Source of the DNA: Balanoglossus misakiensis
Taxonomy: Eukaryota > Hemichordata
Length of the DNA stretch: 64,000 nt
Assembly: GCA_040954595.2 (NCBI GenBank)
Contig: CM082590.2
Location: 11,487,015-11,551,014, forward strand
Reading direction: 5' to 3'
Part shown: positions 1 to 13,490 of the stretch, in pieces
Numbering within the stretch: the first letter of the stretch is position 1
Layout: every line of letters starts with the position of its first letter
Notes under the pieces: model-generated
Told to the model about the DNA's origin: nothing
What the model saw: the letters and a program-made list of their open reading frames with translations, nothing else
The model's database searches: none
Program-made: the position numbers and the translations under genes

Positions 1-460
1 GTATTGTTCCCTTGTACAAGTCTTCAGACTTTGTGATTAATTAAGGTTTACAATTGTTTGGAAAGCATAAATGTGGACAAATCTATTGTTGAAATGTTCC
101 TCTATTCTACTGTGCTATGATGAATTCCCTTTATTTCCAACCAATGTGGAATACACGAAGGGATTTTTGAGCACAGATGTTAAATTTTTGATACCCTTAA
201 TGACATATGTCAGCACATCAGAGATATTAGGTCATTGTAGTATTCAAAAACTTAAAATGAAAGAAATGTAAAATGCTGATTGGTAGCTTGGTGTTGTGGG
301 AGGGGTGCATGGCACACTTGATGTCCAAGGTTGGTTTGTCTGGCAGTGATTAGATTTTCTCTGTGTAATATACGGAACACAAATGTAGTTGATTTTAGGA
401 AGCATTAGAGGTAAACTTTCTGTAATTAATGCATGCTTAACAGCTCCTTGTAAGTTATTA

Positions 461-3400
461 CAGATTGCAGTTATCCCTAGATTGGATGCCGATGTCTGTA
501 TACCAGAAAAACAAGTGGAAAGTGATATCCCGAGAGGTAAAATGTCGAATCAAGTGATTGGTGATTTTTAGCAAGATGAATTAATGAGTTGATTTGCTCC
601 AACGAATTGAATCAGTATCCGCGGTAATATACTGACAACAAGTCTACTTGATTTTTAGCAAGCAGCAGGGTTTTACAGATTGCTGTTATTCCTGGACTTG
701 ATGTCGATGTCGGTGTACCAGAAAAACAAGTGGAAAGTGATATCCCGAGAGGTAAAATGTCGAATCAAGTGATTGGTGATTTTTAGCAAGATGAATTAAT
801 GAGCTGATTTGCTCCAACGAATTGAATCAGTATCCGCCGTAATATACTGACATTAAGTGTAGTTGATTTTTAGCAAGCAGCAGGGTTTGACTCTGGAAAA
901 ACAATGCATGCTAAACAACTTCTTGAAAGTTTTTACAGATAGCTGTTATTCCTGGACTTGATGTCGATGTCTGTATACCAGAAAATCAAGTGGAAAGTGA
1001 TATCGCGAGAGGTAAAGTGTCGAATCAAGTGATTGTTGATTTTTAGCAAGATGAATTCATGAGTTGATTTTCTCCAACAAATTGAATCAGAATCCGCTGT
1101 AATATACTGACAACAAGTGTAGTTGATTTTTAGCAAGCAGCAGGGTTTGACTCTGGAAAAACAATGCATGCTTAACAACTTCTTGAAAGTTTTTACAGAT
1201 TGCTGTTATTCCTGGACTTGATGTCGATGTCGGTATACCAGAAAAAGAAGTGGAAAGTGATATCCCGAGAGGTAAAATGTCGAATCAAGTGATTGGTGAT
1301 TTTTAGCAAGATGAATTCATGAGTTGATTTGCTCCAACAAATTGAATCAGTATCCGCCGTAATATTCTGACATTAAGTGTAGTTGATTTTTAGCAAGCAG
1401 CAGGGTTTGACTCTGGAAAAACAATGCATGCTAAACAACTTCTTGAAAGTTTTTACAGATAGCTGTTATTCCTGGACTTGATGTCGATGTCTGTATACCA
1501 GAAAATCAAGTGGAAAGTGATATCGCGAGAGGTAAAGTGTCGAATCAAGTGATTGGTGATTTTTAGCAAGATGAATTCATGAGTTGATTTTCTCCAACAA
1601 ATTGAATCAGTATCCGCCGTAATATACTGACATTAAGTGTAGTTGATTTTTAGCAAGCAGCAGGGTTTGACTCTGGAAAAACAATGCATGCTAAACAACT
1701 TCTTGAAAGTTTTTACAGATAGCTGTTATTCCTGGACTTGATGTCGATGTCTGTATACCAGAAAATCAAATGGAAAGTGATATCGCGAGAGGTAAAGTGT
1801 CGAATCAAGTGATTGGTGATTTTTAGCAAGATGAATTCATGAGTTGATTTTCTCCAACAAATTGAATCAGTATCCGCCGTAATATACTGACAACAAGTGT
1901 AGTTGATTTTTAGCAAGCAGCGGGGTTTGACTCTGGGAAAACAATGCATGCTTAACAACTTCTTGAAAGTTTTTACAGATTGCTGTTATTCCTGGACTTG
2001 ATGTCGATGTCGGTGTACCAGAAAAACAAGTGGAAAGTGATATCCCGAGAGGTAAAATGTCGAATCAAGTGATTGGTGATTTTTAGCAAGATGAATTAAT
2101 GAGTTGATTTGCTCCAACGAATTGAATCAGTATCCGCCGTAATATACTGACAACAAGTGTAGTTGATTTTTAGCAAGCAGCAGGGTTTGACTCTGGAAAA
2201 ACAATGCATGCTTAACAACTTCTTGAAAGTTTTTACAGATAGCTGTTATTCCTGGACTTGATGTCGATGTCTGTATACCAGAAAATCAAGTGGAAAGTGA
2301 TATCGCGAGAGGTAAAGTGTCGAATCAAGTGATTGGTGATTTTTAGCAAGATGAATTCATGAGTTGATTTTCTCCAACAAATTGAATCAGAATCCGCGGT
2401 AATATACTGACAACATGTGTAGTTGAGTTTTAGCAAGCAGCAGAGTTTGACTCTGGAAAAACAATGCATGCTTAACAACTTCTTGAAAGTTTTTACAGAT
2501 TGCTGTTATTCCTGGACTTGATGGCGATGTCTGTATACCAGAAAAAGAAGTGGAAAGTGATATCCCGAGAGGTAAAATGTCGAATCAAGTGATTGGTGAT
2601 TTTTAGCAAGATGAATTCATGAGTTGATTTGCTCCAACGAATTGAATCAGTATCCGCCGTAATATACTGACAACAAGTGTAGTTGATTTTTAGCAAGCAG
2701 CAGGGTTTGACTCTGGGAAAACAATGCATGCTTAACAACTTCTTGAAAGTTTTTACAGATTGCTGTTATTCCTGGACTTGATGTCGATGTCTGTATACCA
2801 GAAAAACAAGTGGAAAGTGATATCCCGAGAGGTAAAATGTCGAATCAAGTGATTGGTGATTTTTAGCAAGATGAATTAATGAGTTGATTTTTTCCAACGA
2901 ATTGAATCAGTATCCGCGGTAATATACTGACAACAAGTCTACTTGATTTTTAGCAAGCAGCAGGGTTTGACTCTGGAAAAACAATGCATGCTTAACAACT
3001 TCTTGAAAGTTTTTACAGATTGCTGTTATTCCTGGACTTGATGTCGATGTCGGTATACCAGAAAAACAAGTGGAAAGTGATATCCCGAGAGGTTAAGTGT
3101 CAAATCAAGTGATTGTTGATTTTTAGCAAGATGAATTCATGAGTTGATTTTCTCCAACAAATTGAATCAGAATCCGCGGTAATATACTGACAACATGTGT
3201 AGTTGATTTTTAGCAAGCAGCAGGATTTGACTCTGGAAAAACAATGCATGCTTAACAACTTCTTGAAAGTTTTTACAGATTGCTGTTATTCCTGGACTTG
3301 ATGTCGATGTCGGTATACCAGAAAAACAAGTGGAAAGTGATAACCCGAGAGGTTAAGTGTCAAATCAAGTGATTGTTGATTTTTAGCAAGATGAATTCAT

Positions 3401-4055
3401 GAGTTGATTTTCTCCAACGAATTGAATCAGTATCCGCGGTAATATACTGACAACATGTGTAGTTGATTTTTAGCAAGCAGCAGGGTTTGACTCTGGAAAA
3501 ACAATGCATGCTTAACAACTTCTTGAAAGTTTTTACAGATTGCTGTTATTCCTGGACTTGATGTCGATGTCGGTATACCAGAAAAACAAGTGGAAAGTGA
3601 TATCCCGAGAGGTTAAGTGTCAAATCAAGTGATTGTTGATTTTTAGCAAGATGAATTCATGAGTTGATTTTCTCCAACAAATTGAATCAGAATCCGCGGT
3701 AATATACTGACAACATGTGTAGTTGATTTTTAGCAAGCAGCAGGATTTGACTCTGGAAAAACAATGCATGCTTAACAACTTCTTGAAAGTTTTTACAGAT
3801 TGCTGTTATTCCTGGACTTGATGTCGATGTCGGTATACCAGAAAAACAAGTGGAAAGTGATAACCCGAGAGGTTAAGTGTCAAATCAAGTGATTGTTGAT
3901 TTTTAGCAAGATGAATTCATGAGTTGATTTTCTCCAACGAATTGAATCAGTATCCGCGGTAATATACTGACAACAAGTGTAGTTGATTTTTAGCAAGCAG
4001 CAGGGTTTGACTCTGGGAAAACAATGCATGCTTAAAACTCCTTGTAAGTTTTTAC
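461..4055. repeat. 260-bp tandem satellite, array 1 (about 14 monomers)
   Basis: The landmark TTACAGATTGC recurs with CAGAT at 461, 676 and then every 260 bp up to 3796, with a diverged copy at 4055. The first interval is 215 bp because 45 bp are missing near 670. Each monomer contains two TGATTTTTAGCAAG motifs and an ATGCATGC palindrome. Monomers near the edges are the most diverged, and a further degenerate copy lies at about 4141-4255. The minus-strand open frames of about 81 codons repeated here are a property of the monomer. They show no sign of codon-level conservation and are not annotated as genes. Confidence 0.95.
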
Positions 4056-4255
4056 AGATTATTCTGGATTGAATGATGTCTGTATACCCGCGAAGAAGTG
4101 GAAAATGACTTTTGTGTAGCAGTCGAAGGATCAACTATTTGTATACAATGCATGGCAACTGGAAACAGCTCCTTACAAGCTCTCCCAAGATGTGTTGAAG
4201 TCTACTGGTAAAGATGTGGAAAGTGATACTTAACTGGTGAGATGTTGAATGGAAA

Positions 4256-5381
4256 CATTATTGTACATGTCAGAACCCCCAAGAAATGTTTAGCTTTTGA
4301 TTCAATTTTAATTCTGGTCAGAAATCTGTCTTTTCAGATGGTTGTTGTCTGTTGTTTGTCGGTCACTAAATGACAGAAAGTATTGGTCTGGTCTTGACAT
4401 TTTTTCCTCTGGGTGTTTATTTATTACTGTTGTGAATTTATTTCATATTTGTGGAGCAATTTTTTGTGATAAAATCCTCTTTCATTCCAGTTATTGTGCC
4501 ATATCACAGCGATGTTGTCTCAGCTGTTGTGTCCGTTATTCAGAATTTAATTATACAAGTGAAAATGTTATGGTATTTGTGTTCTCCCACCTCAGAAAAC
4601 TCAAAACTTTTTGTCAATTCAAGAGAGCAAGTTAAGAACTAACAATTAGACACAAACTGTCAATTTTTTCTTGAAACAGAACTATCTTCACAATATTTCT
4701 CAAATTAAACAAACTTCTGATTAAAGTAAATGTTTTGCATAATATTTCAAGTGAAAGCAAATTGATTTCTTTTCCGACTTCTAGCTGAATTATGCCTAAG
4801 GGCTTTAATGTCACTTGGGGATTTTTATTGAATGATATACATGTACACATCAAATTTTCAGCAAGCCAGCCTGGAGATCAGTGGATACCCACATAGCTCA
4901 TTTTCATCCATTACACTGCGCGTGTGCACTTCACATCATCATTTAGTTAATTTTTTTGTGGGTCCAGTGATCTTCAGGAGAATACCCTTTCAGCCTAATT
5001 GTAAGCATAATATTAATCAATATACTAACATACATGACAACTAACATAGTAGTATAAGTAGTATTTAGGCTGAAAAGGTATTTGGCAGTAGCTGATGGGA
5101 TGTGGGCAATTTTAAAACTTTTTAAATCAAACTGTAAATAGTGACAAATTTGGTCAACCATGCAGTTGATAAACTCAATGGAATTTATTTACATTGCTTG
5201 TAATCAAAATTAGATTCAGTTCGTACTTGCTCTCACAAGACCTGATAAAGACACCATTTTTGGTCAAAACAAACATTATTCATGCAATTTAGTTATTTTT
5301 TGTGGTGTTCTAAGTCTGAAGTAGGTCATTATGTGTACATAAATCTAAGGGAGAAAAATGTTGGAGCCTATACTAGGAAAA
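4256..5381. repeat. Inter-array spacer, copy 1; no gene recognised
   Basis: AT-rich sequence that recurs almost unchanged at about 8122-9247 and 11468-12593. It contains short open frames of up to 97 codons (plus strand 4342-4635) that are kept in all three copies, but all bases here are kept equally, so this is not evidence for coding. I recognise no protein domain, tRNA or other RNA gene. Confidence 0.8.
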
Positions 5382-8300
5382 GTATTGTTCCCTTGTACAA
5401 GTCTTCAGACTTTGTGATTAATTAAGGTTTACAATTGTTTGGAAAGCATAAATGTGGACAAATCTATTGTTGAAATGTTCCTCTTTTCTACTGTGCTATG
5501 ATAAATTCCCTTTATTTCCACCCAATGTGGAATACAAGAAGGGATTTTTGAGCACAGATGTTAAATTTTTGATACCCTTAATGACATATGTCAGCACATC
5601 AGAGATATTAGGTCATTGTATTATTCAAAAACTTAAAATGAAAGAAATGTAAAATGCTGATTGGTAGCTTGGTGTTGTGGGAGGGGTGCTTGGCACACTT
5701 GATGTCCAAGGTTGGTTTGTCTGGCAGTGATTAGATTTTCTCTGTGTAATATACGGAACACAAATGTAGTTGATTTTAGGAAGCAGTAGAGGTAAACTTT
5801 CTGTAATTAATGCATGCTTAACAGCTCCTTGTAAGTTATTACAGATTGCAGTTATCCCTAGATTGGATGCCGATGTCTGTATACCAGAAAAACAAGTGGA
5901 AAGTGATATCGCGAGAGGTAAAATGTCGAATCAAGTGATTGGTGATTTTTAGCAAGATGAATTCATGAGATGATTTGCTCAAACGAATTGAATCTGTATC
6001 CGCGGTAATATACTGACAACATGTGTAGTTGATTTTTAGCAAGCAGCAGGGTTTGACTCTGGAAAAACAATGCATGCTCAACAACTTCTTGAAAGTTTTT
6101 ACAGATTGCTGTTATTCCTGGACTTGATGTCGATGTCTGTATACCAGAAAAACAAGTGGAAAGTGATATCCCGAGAGGTAAAGTGTCGAATCAAGTGATT
6201 GGTGATTTTTAGCAAGATGAATTCATGAGTTGATTTTCTCCAACAAATTGAATCAGAATCCTCGGTAATATACTGACAACATGTGTAGTTGATTTTTAGC
6301 AAGCAGCAGGGTTTGACTCTGGAAAAACAATGCATGCTTAACAACTTCTTGAAAGTTTTTACAGATTGCAGTTATCCCTAGATTGGATGTCGATGTCTGT
6401 ATACCATAAAAACAAGTGGAAAGTGATATCCCGAGAGGTAAAGTGTCGAATCAAGTGATTGGTGATTTTTAGCAAGATGAATTCATGAGTTGATTTTCTC
6501 CAACAAATTGAATCAGAATCCTCGGTAATATACTGACAACATGTGTAGTTGATTTTTAGCAAGCAGCAGGGTTTGACTCTGGAAAAACAATGCATGCTTA
6601 ACAACTTCTTGAAAGTTTTTACAGATTGCAGTTATCCCTAGATTGGATGCCAATGTCTGTATACCAGAAAATCAAGTGGAAAGTGATATCCCGAGAGGTA
6701 AAGTGTCGAATCAAGTGATTGGTGATTTTTAGCAAGATGAACTCATAAGTTGATTTGTTCCAACGAATTGAATCAGTATCCGCGGTAATATACTGACAAC
6801 ATGTGTAGTTGATTTTTAGCAAGCAGCAGAGTTTGACTCTGGAAAAACAATGCATGCTTAACAACTTCTTGAAAGTTTTTACAGATTGCTGTTATTCCTG
6901 GACTTGATGTCGATGTCTGTATACCAGAAAATCAAGTGGAAAGTGATAACCCGAGAGGTTAAGTGTCGAATCAAGTGATTGTTGATTTTTAGCAAGATGA
7001 ATTCATGAGTTGATTTTCTTCAACAAATTGAATCAGAATCCGCGGTAATATACTGACAACATGTGTAGTTGATTTTTAGCAAGCAGCAGGGTTTGACTCT
7101 GGGAAAACAATGCATGCTTAACAACTTCTTGAAAGTTTTTACAGATTGCTGTTATTCCTGGACTTGATGTCGATGTCGGTATACCAGAAAAACAAGTGGA
7201 AAGTGATAACCCGAGAGGTTAAGTGTCGAATCAAGTGATTGTTGATTTTTAGCAAGATGAACTCATAAGTTGATTTGCTCCAACGAATTGAATCAGTATC
7301 CGCGGTAATACACTGACAACATGTCTACTTGATTTTTAGCAAGCAGCAGGATTTGACTCTGGAAAAACAATGCATGCTTAACAACTTCTTGAAAGTTTTT
7401 ACAGATTGCTGTTATTCCTGGACTTGATGTCGATGTCGGTATACCAGAAAAACAAGTGGAAAGTGATAACCCGAGAGGTTAAGTGTCGAATCAAGTGATT
7501 GTTGATTTTTAGCAAGATGAACTCATAAGTTGATTTGCTCCAACGAATTGAATCAGTATCCTCGGTAATATACTGACAACATGTCTACTTGATTTTTAGC
7601 AAGCAGCAGGGTTTGACTCTGGAAAAACAATGCATGCTTAACAACTTCTTGAAAGTTTTTACAGATTGCAGTTATCCCTAGATTGGATGTCGATGTCTGT
7701 ATACCAGGAAAACAAGTGGAAAGTGATATCCCGTGAGGTTAAGTGTCAAATCAAGTGATTGTTGATTTTTAGCAAGATGAATTCATGAGTTGATTTGCTC
7801 CAACGAATTGAATCAGTATCCACGGTAATATACTGACAACAAGTGTAGTTGATTTTTAGCAAGCAGCAGGGTTTGACTCTGGGGAAACAATGCATGCTTA
7901 AAACTCCTTGTAAGTTTTTACAGATTATTCTGGATTGAATGATGTCTGTATACCCGCGAAGAAGTGGAAAATGACTTTTGTGTAGCAGTCGAAGGATCAA
8001 CTATTTGTATACAATGCATGGCAACTGGAAACAGCTCCTTACAAGCTCTCCCAAGATGTGTTGAAGTCTACTGGTAAAGATGTGGAAAGTGATACTTAAC
8101 TGGTGAGATGTTGAATGGAAACATTATTGTACATGTCAGAACCCCCAAGAAATGTTTAGCTTTTGATTCAATTTTAATTCTGGTCAGAAATCTGTCTTTT
8201 CAGATGGTTGTTGTCTGTTGTTTGTCGGTCACTAAATGACAGAAAGTATTGGTCTGGTCTTGACATTTTTTCCTCTGGGTGTTTATTTATTACTGTTGTG

Positions 8301-9247
8301 AATTTATTTCATATTTGTGGAGCAATTTTTTGTGATAAAATCCTCTTTCATTCCAATTATTGTGCCATATCACAGCGATGTTGTCTCAGCTGTTGTGTCC
8401 GTTATTCAGAATTTAATTATACAAGTGAAAATGTTATGGTATTTGTGTTCTCCCACCTCAGAAAACTCAAAACTTTTTGTCAATTCAAGAGAGCAAGTTA
8501 AGAACTAACAATTAGACACAAACTGTCAATGTTTTATTGAAAAAGAACTATCTTCACAATATTTCTCAAATTAAACAAACTTCTGATTAAAGTAAATATT
8601 TTGCATAATATTTCAAGTGAAAGCAAATTGATTTCTTTTCCGACTTCTAGCTGAATTATGCCTAAGGGCTTTAATGTCACTTGGGGATTTTTATTGAATG
8701 ATATACATGTACACATCAAATTTTCAGCAAGCCAGCCTGGAGATCAGTGGATACTCACATAGCTCATTTTCATCCATTACACTGCGCGTGTGCACTTCAC
8801 ATCATCATTTAGTTAATTTTTTTGTGGGTCCAGTGATCTTCAGGAGAATACCCTTTCAGCCTAATTGTAAGCATAATATTAATCAATATACTAACATACA
8901 TGACAACTAACATAGTAGTATAAGTAGTATTTAGGCTGAAAAGGTATTTGGCAGTAGCTGATGGGATGTGGGCAATTTTAAAACTTTTTAAATCAAACTG
9001 TAAATAGTGACAAATTTGGTCAACCATGCAGTTGATAAACTCAATGGAATTTATTTACATTGCTTGTAATCAAAATTAGATTCAGTTCGTACTTGCTCTC
9101 ACAAGACCTGATAAAGACACCATTTTTGGTCAAAACAAACATTATTCATGCAATTTAGTTATTTTTCGTGGTGCTCTAAGTCTGAAGTAGGTCATTATGT
9201 GTACATAAATCTAAGGGAGAAAAATGTTGGAGCCTATACTAGGAAAA
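5382..9247. repeat. Subtelomeric long repeat unit, copy 2 (3.9 kb)
   Basis: Second copy of the long unit, colinear with copy 1 but with 8 monomers of 260 bp in place of 14. One monomer carries an in-frame TAA at about 6408 inside the exon-like segment described in the findings. Confidence 0.95.
5842..7920. repeat. 260-bp tandem satellite, array 2 (8 monomers)
   Basis: The CAGAT landmark runs from 5842 to 7921, a span of 2079 bp or 8 x 260 minus 1. The 1-bp shortfall is in the diverged last monomer, as in arrays 1 and 3. Variants such as GATAACCCGAGAGGTTAAG cluster in the right half, as they also do in array 1. This suggests the arrays share a common left-right polarity that predates duplication of the long unit. 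Confidence 0.95.
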
Positions 9248-12200
9248 GTATTGTTCCCTTGTACAAGTCTTCAGACTTTGTGATTAATTAAGGTTTACAA
9301 TTGTTTGGAAAGCATAAATGTGGACAAATCTATTGTTGAAATGTTCCTCTTTTCTACTGTGCTATGATGAATTCCCTTTATTTCCACCCAATGTGGAATA
9401 CAAGAAGGGATTTTTGAGCACAGATGTTAAATTTTTGATACCCTTAATGACATATGTCAGCACATCAGAGATATTAGGTCATTGTAGTATTCAAAAACTT
9501 AAAATGAAAGAAATATAAAATGCTGATTGGTAGCTTGGTGTTGTGGGAGGGGTGCATGGCACACTTGATGTCCAAGGTTGGTTTGTCTGGCAGTGATTAG
9601 ATTTTCTCTGTGTAATATACGGAACACAAATGTAGTTGATTTTAGGAAGCAGTAGAGGTAAACTTTCTGTAATTAATGCATGCTTAACAGCTCCTTGTAA
9701 GTTATTACAGATTGCAGTTATCCCTAGATTGGATGCCGATGTCTGTATACCAGAAAAACAAGTGGAAAGTGATATCCCGAGAGGTAAAATGTCGAATCAT
9801 GTGATTGGTGATTTTTAGCAAGATGAATTCATGAGTTGATTTGCTCCAACGAATTGAATCAGTATCCGCGGTAATATACTGACAACAAGTGTAATTGATT
9901 TTTAGCAAGCAGCAGGGTTTGACTCTGGAAAAACAATGCATGCTTAACAACTTCTTGAAAGTTTTTACAGATAGCTGTTATTCCTGGACTTGATGTCGAT
10001 GTCTGTATACCAGAAAAAGAAGTGGAAAGTGATATCCCGAGAGGTAAAATGTCGAATCAAGTGATTGGTGATTTTTAGCAAGATGAATTCATGAGTTGAT
10101 TTGCTCCAACGAATTGAATCAGTATCCGCCGTAATATACTGACAACAAGTGTAGTTGATTTTTAGCAAGCAGCAGGGTTTGACTCTGGGAAAACAATGCA
10201 TGCTTCACAACTTCTTGAAAGTTTTTACAGATAGCTGTTATTCCTGGACTTGATGTCGATGTCTGTATACCAGAAAAAGAAGTGGAAAGTGATATCCCGA
10301 GAGGTAAAATGTCGAATCAAGTGATTGGTGATTTTTAGCAAGATGAATTAATGAGTTGATTTGCTCCAACGAATTGAATCAGTATCCGCCGTAATATACT
10401 GACAACAAGTGTAGTTGATTTTTAGCAAGCAGCAGGGTTTGACTCTGGGAAAACAATGCATGCTTAACAACTTCTTGAAAGTTTTTACAGATTGCTGTTA
10501 TTCCTGGACTTGATGTCGATGTCGGTATACCAGAAAAACAAGTGGAAAGTGATATCCCGAGAGGTAAAATGTCGAATCAAGTGATTGTAGATTTTTAGCA
10601 AGATGAATTCATGAGTTGATTTGCTCCAACGAATTGAATCAGTATCCGCCGTAATATACTGACAACAAGTGTAGTTGATTTTTAGCAAGCAGCAGGGTTT
10701 GACTCTGGAAAAACAATGCATGCTTAACAACTTCTTGAAAGTTTTTACAGATTGCTGTTATTCCTGGACTTGATGTCGATGTCGGTATACCAGAAAAAGA
10801 AGTGGAAAGTGATATCCCGAGAGGTAAAATGTCGAATCAAGTGATTGGTGATTTTTAGCAAGATGAATTCATGAGTTGATTTTCTCCAACAAATTGAATC
10901 AGAATCCGCGGTAATATACTGACAACATGTGTAGTTGATTTTTAGCAAGCAGCAGAGTTTGAGTCTGGAAAAACAATGCATGCTTAACAACTTCTTGAAA
11001 GTTTTTACAGATTGCTGTTATTCCTGGACTTGATGTCGATGTCGGTATACCAGAAAAACAAGTGGAAAGTGATAACCCGAGAGGTTAAGTGTCAAATCAA
11101 GTGATTGTTGATTTTTAGCAAGATGAATTCATGAGTTGATTGTCTCCAACGAATTGAATCAGTATCCGCGGTAATATACTGACAACAAGTGTAGTTGATT
11201 TTTAGCAAGCAGCAGGGTTTGACTCTGGGGAAACAATGCATGCTTAAAACTCCTTGTAAGTTTTTACAGATTATTCTGGATTGAATGATGTCTGTATACC
11301 CGCGAAGAAGTGGAAAATGACTTTTGTGTAGCAGTCGAAGGATCAACTATTTGTATACAATGCATGGCAACTGGAAACAGCTCCTTACAAGCTCTCCCAA
11401 GATGTGTTGAAGTCTACTGGTAAAGATGTGGAAAGTGATACTTAACTGGTGAGATGTTGAATGAAAACATTATTGTACATGTCAGAACCCCCAAGAAATG
11501 TTTAGCTTTTGATTCAATTTTAATTCTGGTCAGAAATCTGTCTTTTCAGATGGTTGTTGTCTGTTGTTTGTCGGTCACTAAATGACAGAAAGTATTGGTC
11601 TGGTCTTGACATTTTTTCCTCTGGGTGTTTATTTATTACTGTTGTGAATTTATTTCATATTTGTGGAGCAATTTTTTGTGATAAAATCCTCTTTCATTCC
11701 AATTATTGTGCCATATCACAGCGATGTTGTCTCAGCTGTTGTGTCCGTTATTCAGAATTTAATTATACAAGTGAAAATGTTATGGTATTTGTGTTCTCCC
11801 ACCTCAGAAAACTCAAAACTTTTTGTCAATTCAAGAGAGCAAGTTAAGAACTAACAATTAGACACAAACTGTCAATTTTTTATTGAAAAAGAACTATCTT
11901 CACAATATTTCTCAAATTAAACAAACTTCTGATTAAAGTAAATATTTTGCATAATATTTCAAGTGAAAGCAAATTGATTTCTTTTCCGACTTCTAGCTGA
12001 ATTATGCCTAACGGCTTTAATGTCACTTGGGGATTTTTATTGAATGATATACATGTACACATCAAATTTTCAGCAAGCCAGCCTGGAGATCAGTGGATAC
12101 CCACATAGCTCATTTTCATCCATTACACTGCGCGTGTGCACTTCACATCATCATTTAGTTAATTTTTTTGTGGGTCCAGTGATCTTCAGGAGAATACCCT

Positions 12201-12593
12201 TTCAGCCTAATTGTAAGCATAATATTAATCAATATACTAACATACATGACAACTAACATAGTAGTATAAGTAGTATTTAGGCTGAAAAGGTATTTGGCAG
12301 TAGCTGATGGGATGTGGGCAATTTTAAAACTTTTTAAATCAAACTGTAAATAGTGACAAATTTGGTCAACCATGCAGTTGATAAACTCAATGGAATTTAT
12401 TTACATTGCTTGTAATCAAAATTAGATTCAGTTCGTACTTGCTCTCACAAGACCTGATAAAGACACCATTTTTGGTCAAAACAAACATTATTCATGCAAT
12501 TTAGTTATTTTTCGTGGTGCTCTAAGTCTGAAGTAGGTCATTATGTGTACATAAATCTAAGGGAGAAAAATGTTGGAGCCTATACTAGGAAAA
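9248..12593. repeat. Subtelomeric long repeat unit, copy 3 (3.3 kb)
   Basis: Third copy of the long unit, with 6 monomers of 260 bp. The spacers on both sides match copies 1 and 2 apart from isolated substitutions. Confidence 0.95.
9708..11266. repeat. 260-bp tandem satellite, array 3 (6 monomers)
   Basis: CAGAT landmarks run from 9708 to 11267, a span of 1559 bp or 6 x 260 minus 1. Monomer sequence is the same family as arrays 1 and 2. Confidence 0.95.
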
Positions 12594-13490
12594 GTATTGT
12601 TCCCTTGTACAAGTCTTCAGACTTTGTGATTAATTAAGGTTTACAATTGTTTGGAAAGCATAAATGTGGACAAATCTATTGTTGAAATGTTCCTCTTTTC
12701 TACTGTGCTATGATGAATTCCCTTTATTTCCACCCAATGTGGAATACAAGAAGGGATTTTTGAGCACAGATGTTAAATTTTTGATACCCTTAATGACATA
12801 TGTCAGCACATCAGAGATATTAGGTCATTGTAGTATTCAAAAACTTAAAATGAAAGAAATGTAAAATGCTGATTGGTAGCTTGGTGTTGTGGGAGGGGTG
12901 CATGGCACACTTGATGTCCAAGGTTGGTTTGTCTGGCAGTGATTAGATTTTCTCTGTGTAATATACGGAACACAAATGTAGTTGATTTTAGGAAGCAGTA
13001 GAGGTAAACTTTCTGTAATTAATGCATGCTTAACAGCTCCTTGTAAGTTATTACAGATTGCAGTTATCCCTAGATTGGATGCCGATGTCTGTATACCAGA
13101 AAAACAAGTGGAAAGTGATATCCCGAGAGGTAAAGCGTCGAATCAAGTGATTGGTGATTTTTAGCAAGATGAATTCATGAGTTGATTTGCTCCAACGAAT
13201 TGAATCAGTATCCGCGGTAATATACTGACAACAAGTCTACTTGATTTTTAGCAAGCAGCAGGGTGTGACTCTGGAAAAACAATGCATGCTTAACAACTTC
13301 TTGAAAGTTTTTACAGATTGCTGTTATTCCTGGACTTGATGCCGATGTCGGTATACCAGAAAAACAAGTGGAAAGTGATATCGCGAGAGGTAAAGTGTCG
13401 AATCAAGTGATTGTTGATTTTTAGCAAGATGAATTCATGAGTTGATTTGAATTGAGTCAGTATCCGCGGTAATATACTGACAAGTAAGTT
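12594..13490. repeat. Subtelomeric long repeat unit, copy 4 (truncated)
   Basis: Starts exactly like the other units but holds only two 260-bp monomers (landmarks at 13053 and 13313). The second is internally deleted near 13449 and breaks off at about 13490, where unrelated single-copy sequence begins. This is the telomere-side end of the long-unit series. Confidence 0.9.

Larger units (their letters stand above)
1..5381. repeat. Subtelomeric long repeat unit, copy 1 (5.4 kb)
   Basis: First of four head-to-tail copies of a long unit. The sequence at position 1 (GTATTGTTCCCTTG) recurs at 5382, 9248 and 12594. The unit is a left spacer (about 1-380), an array of 260-bp monomers (about 380-4255) and a right spacer (about 4256-5381). 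Copy lengths differ almost wholly by the number of 260-bp monomers: 5381 minus 3866 is six monomers less a 45-bp deletion, and 3866 minus 3346 is two monomers. The spacers differ between copies by only scattered single bases, so the copies are recent or homogenised. No transposase, reverse transcriptase, terminal inverted repeat or LTR is visible. The series may continue to the left of the window. Confidence 0.95.

Noticed and set aside
4342-4635. 97-codon open frame kept in three spacer copies (also 8208-8501 and 11554-11847)
   Set aside because: The whole spacer is equally conserved between copies, so conservation is due to recent duplication. The composition is AT-driven and no motif is recognised.
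933-11346. Recurring minus-strand open frames of 81-84 codons in the 260-bp arrays
   Set aside because: They recur once per monomer, the frame is lost in several monomers, substitutions do not avoid codon changes, and no domain or promoter is visible. They are properties of the repeat.
1-13490. LTR retrotransposon or DNA transposon as the source of the 3.3-5.4-kb units
   Set aside because: No reverse transcriptase, integrase, transposase, terminal inverted repeats or target-site duplications could be seen. Head-to-tail tandem copies fit segmental duplication better.
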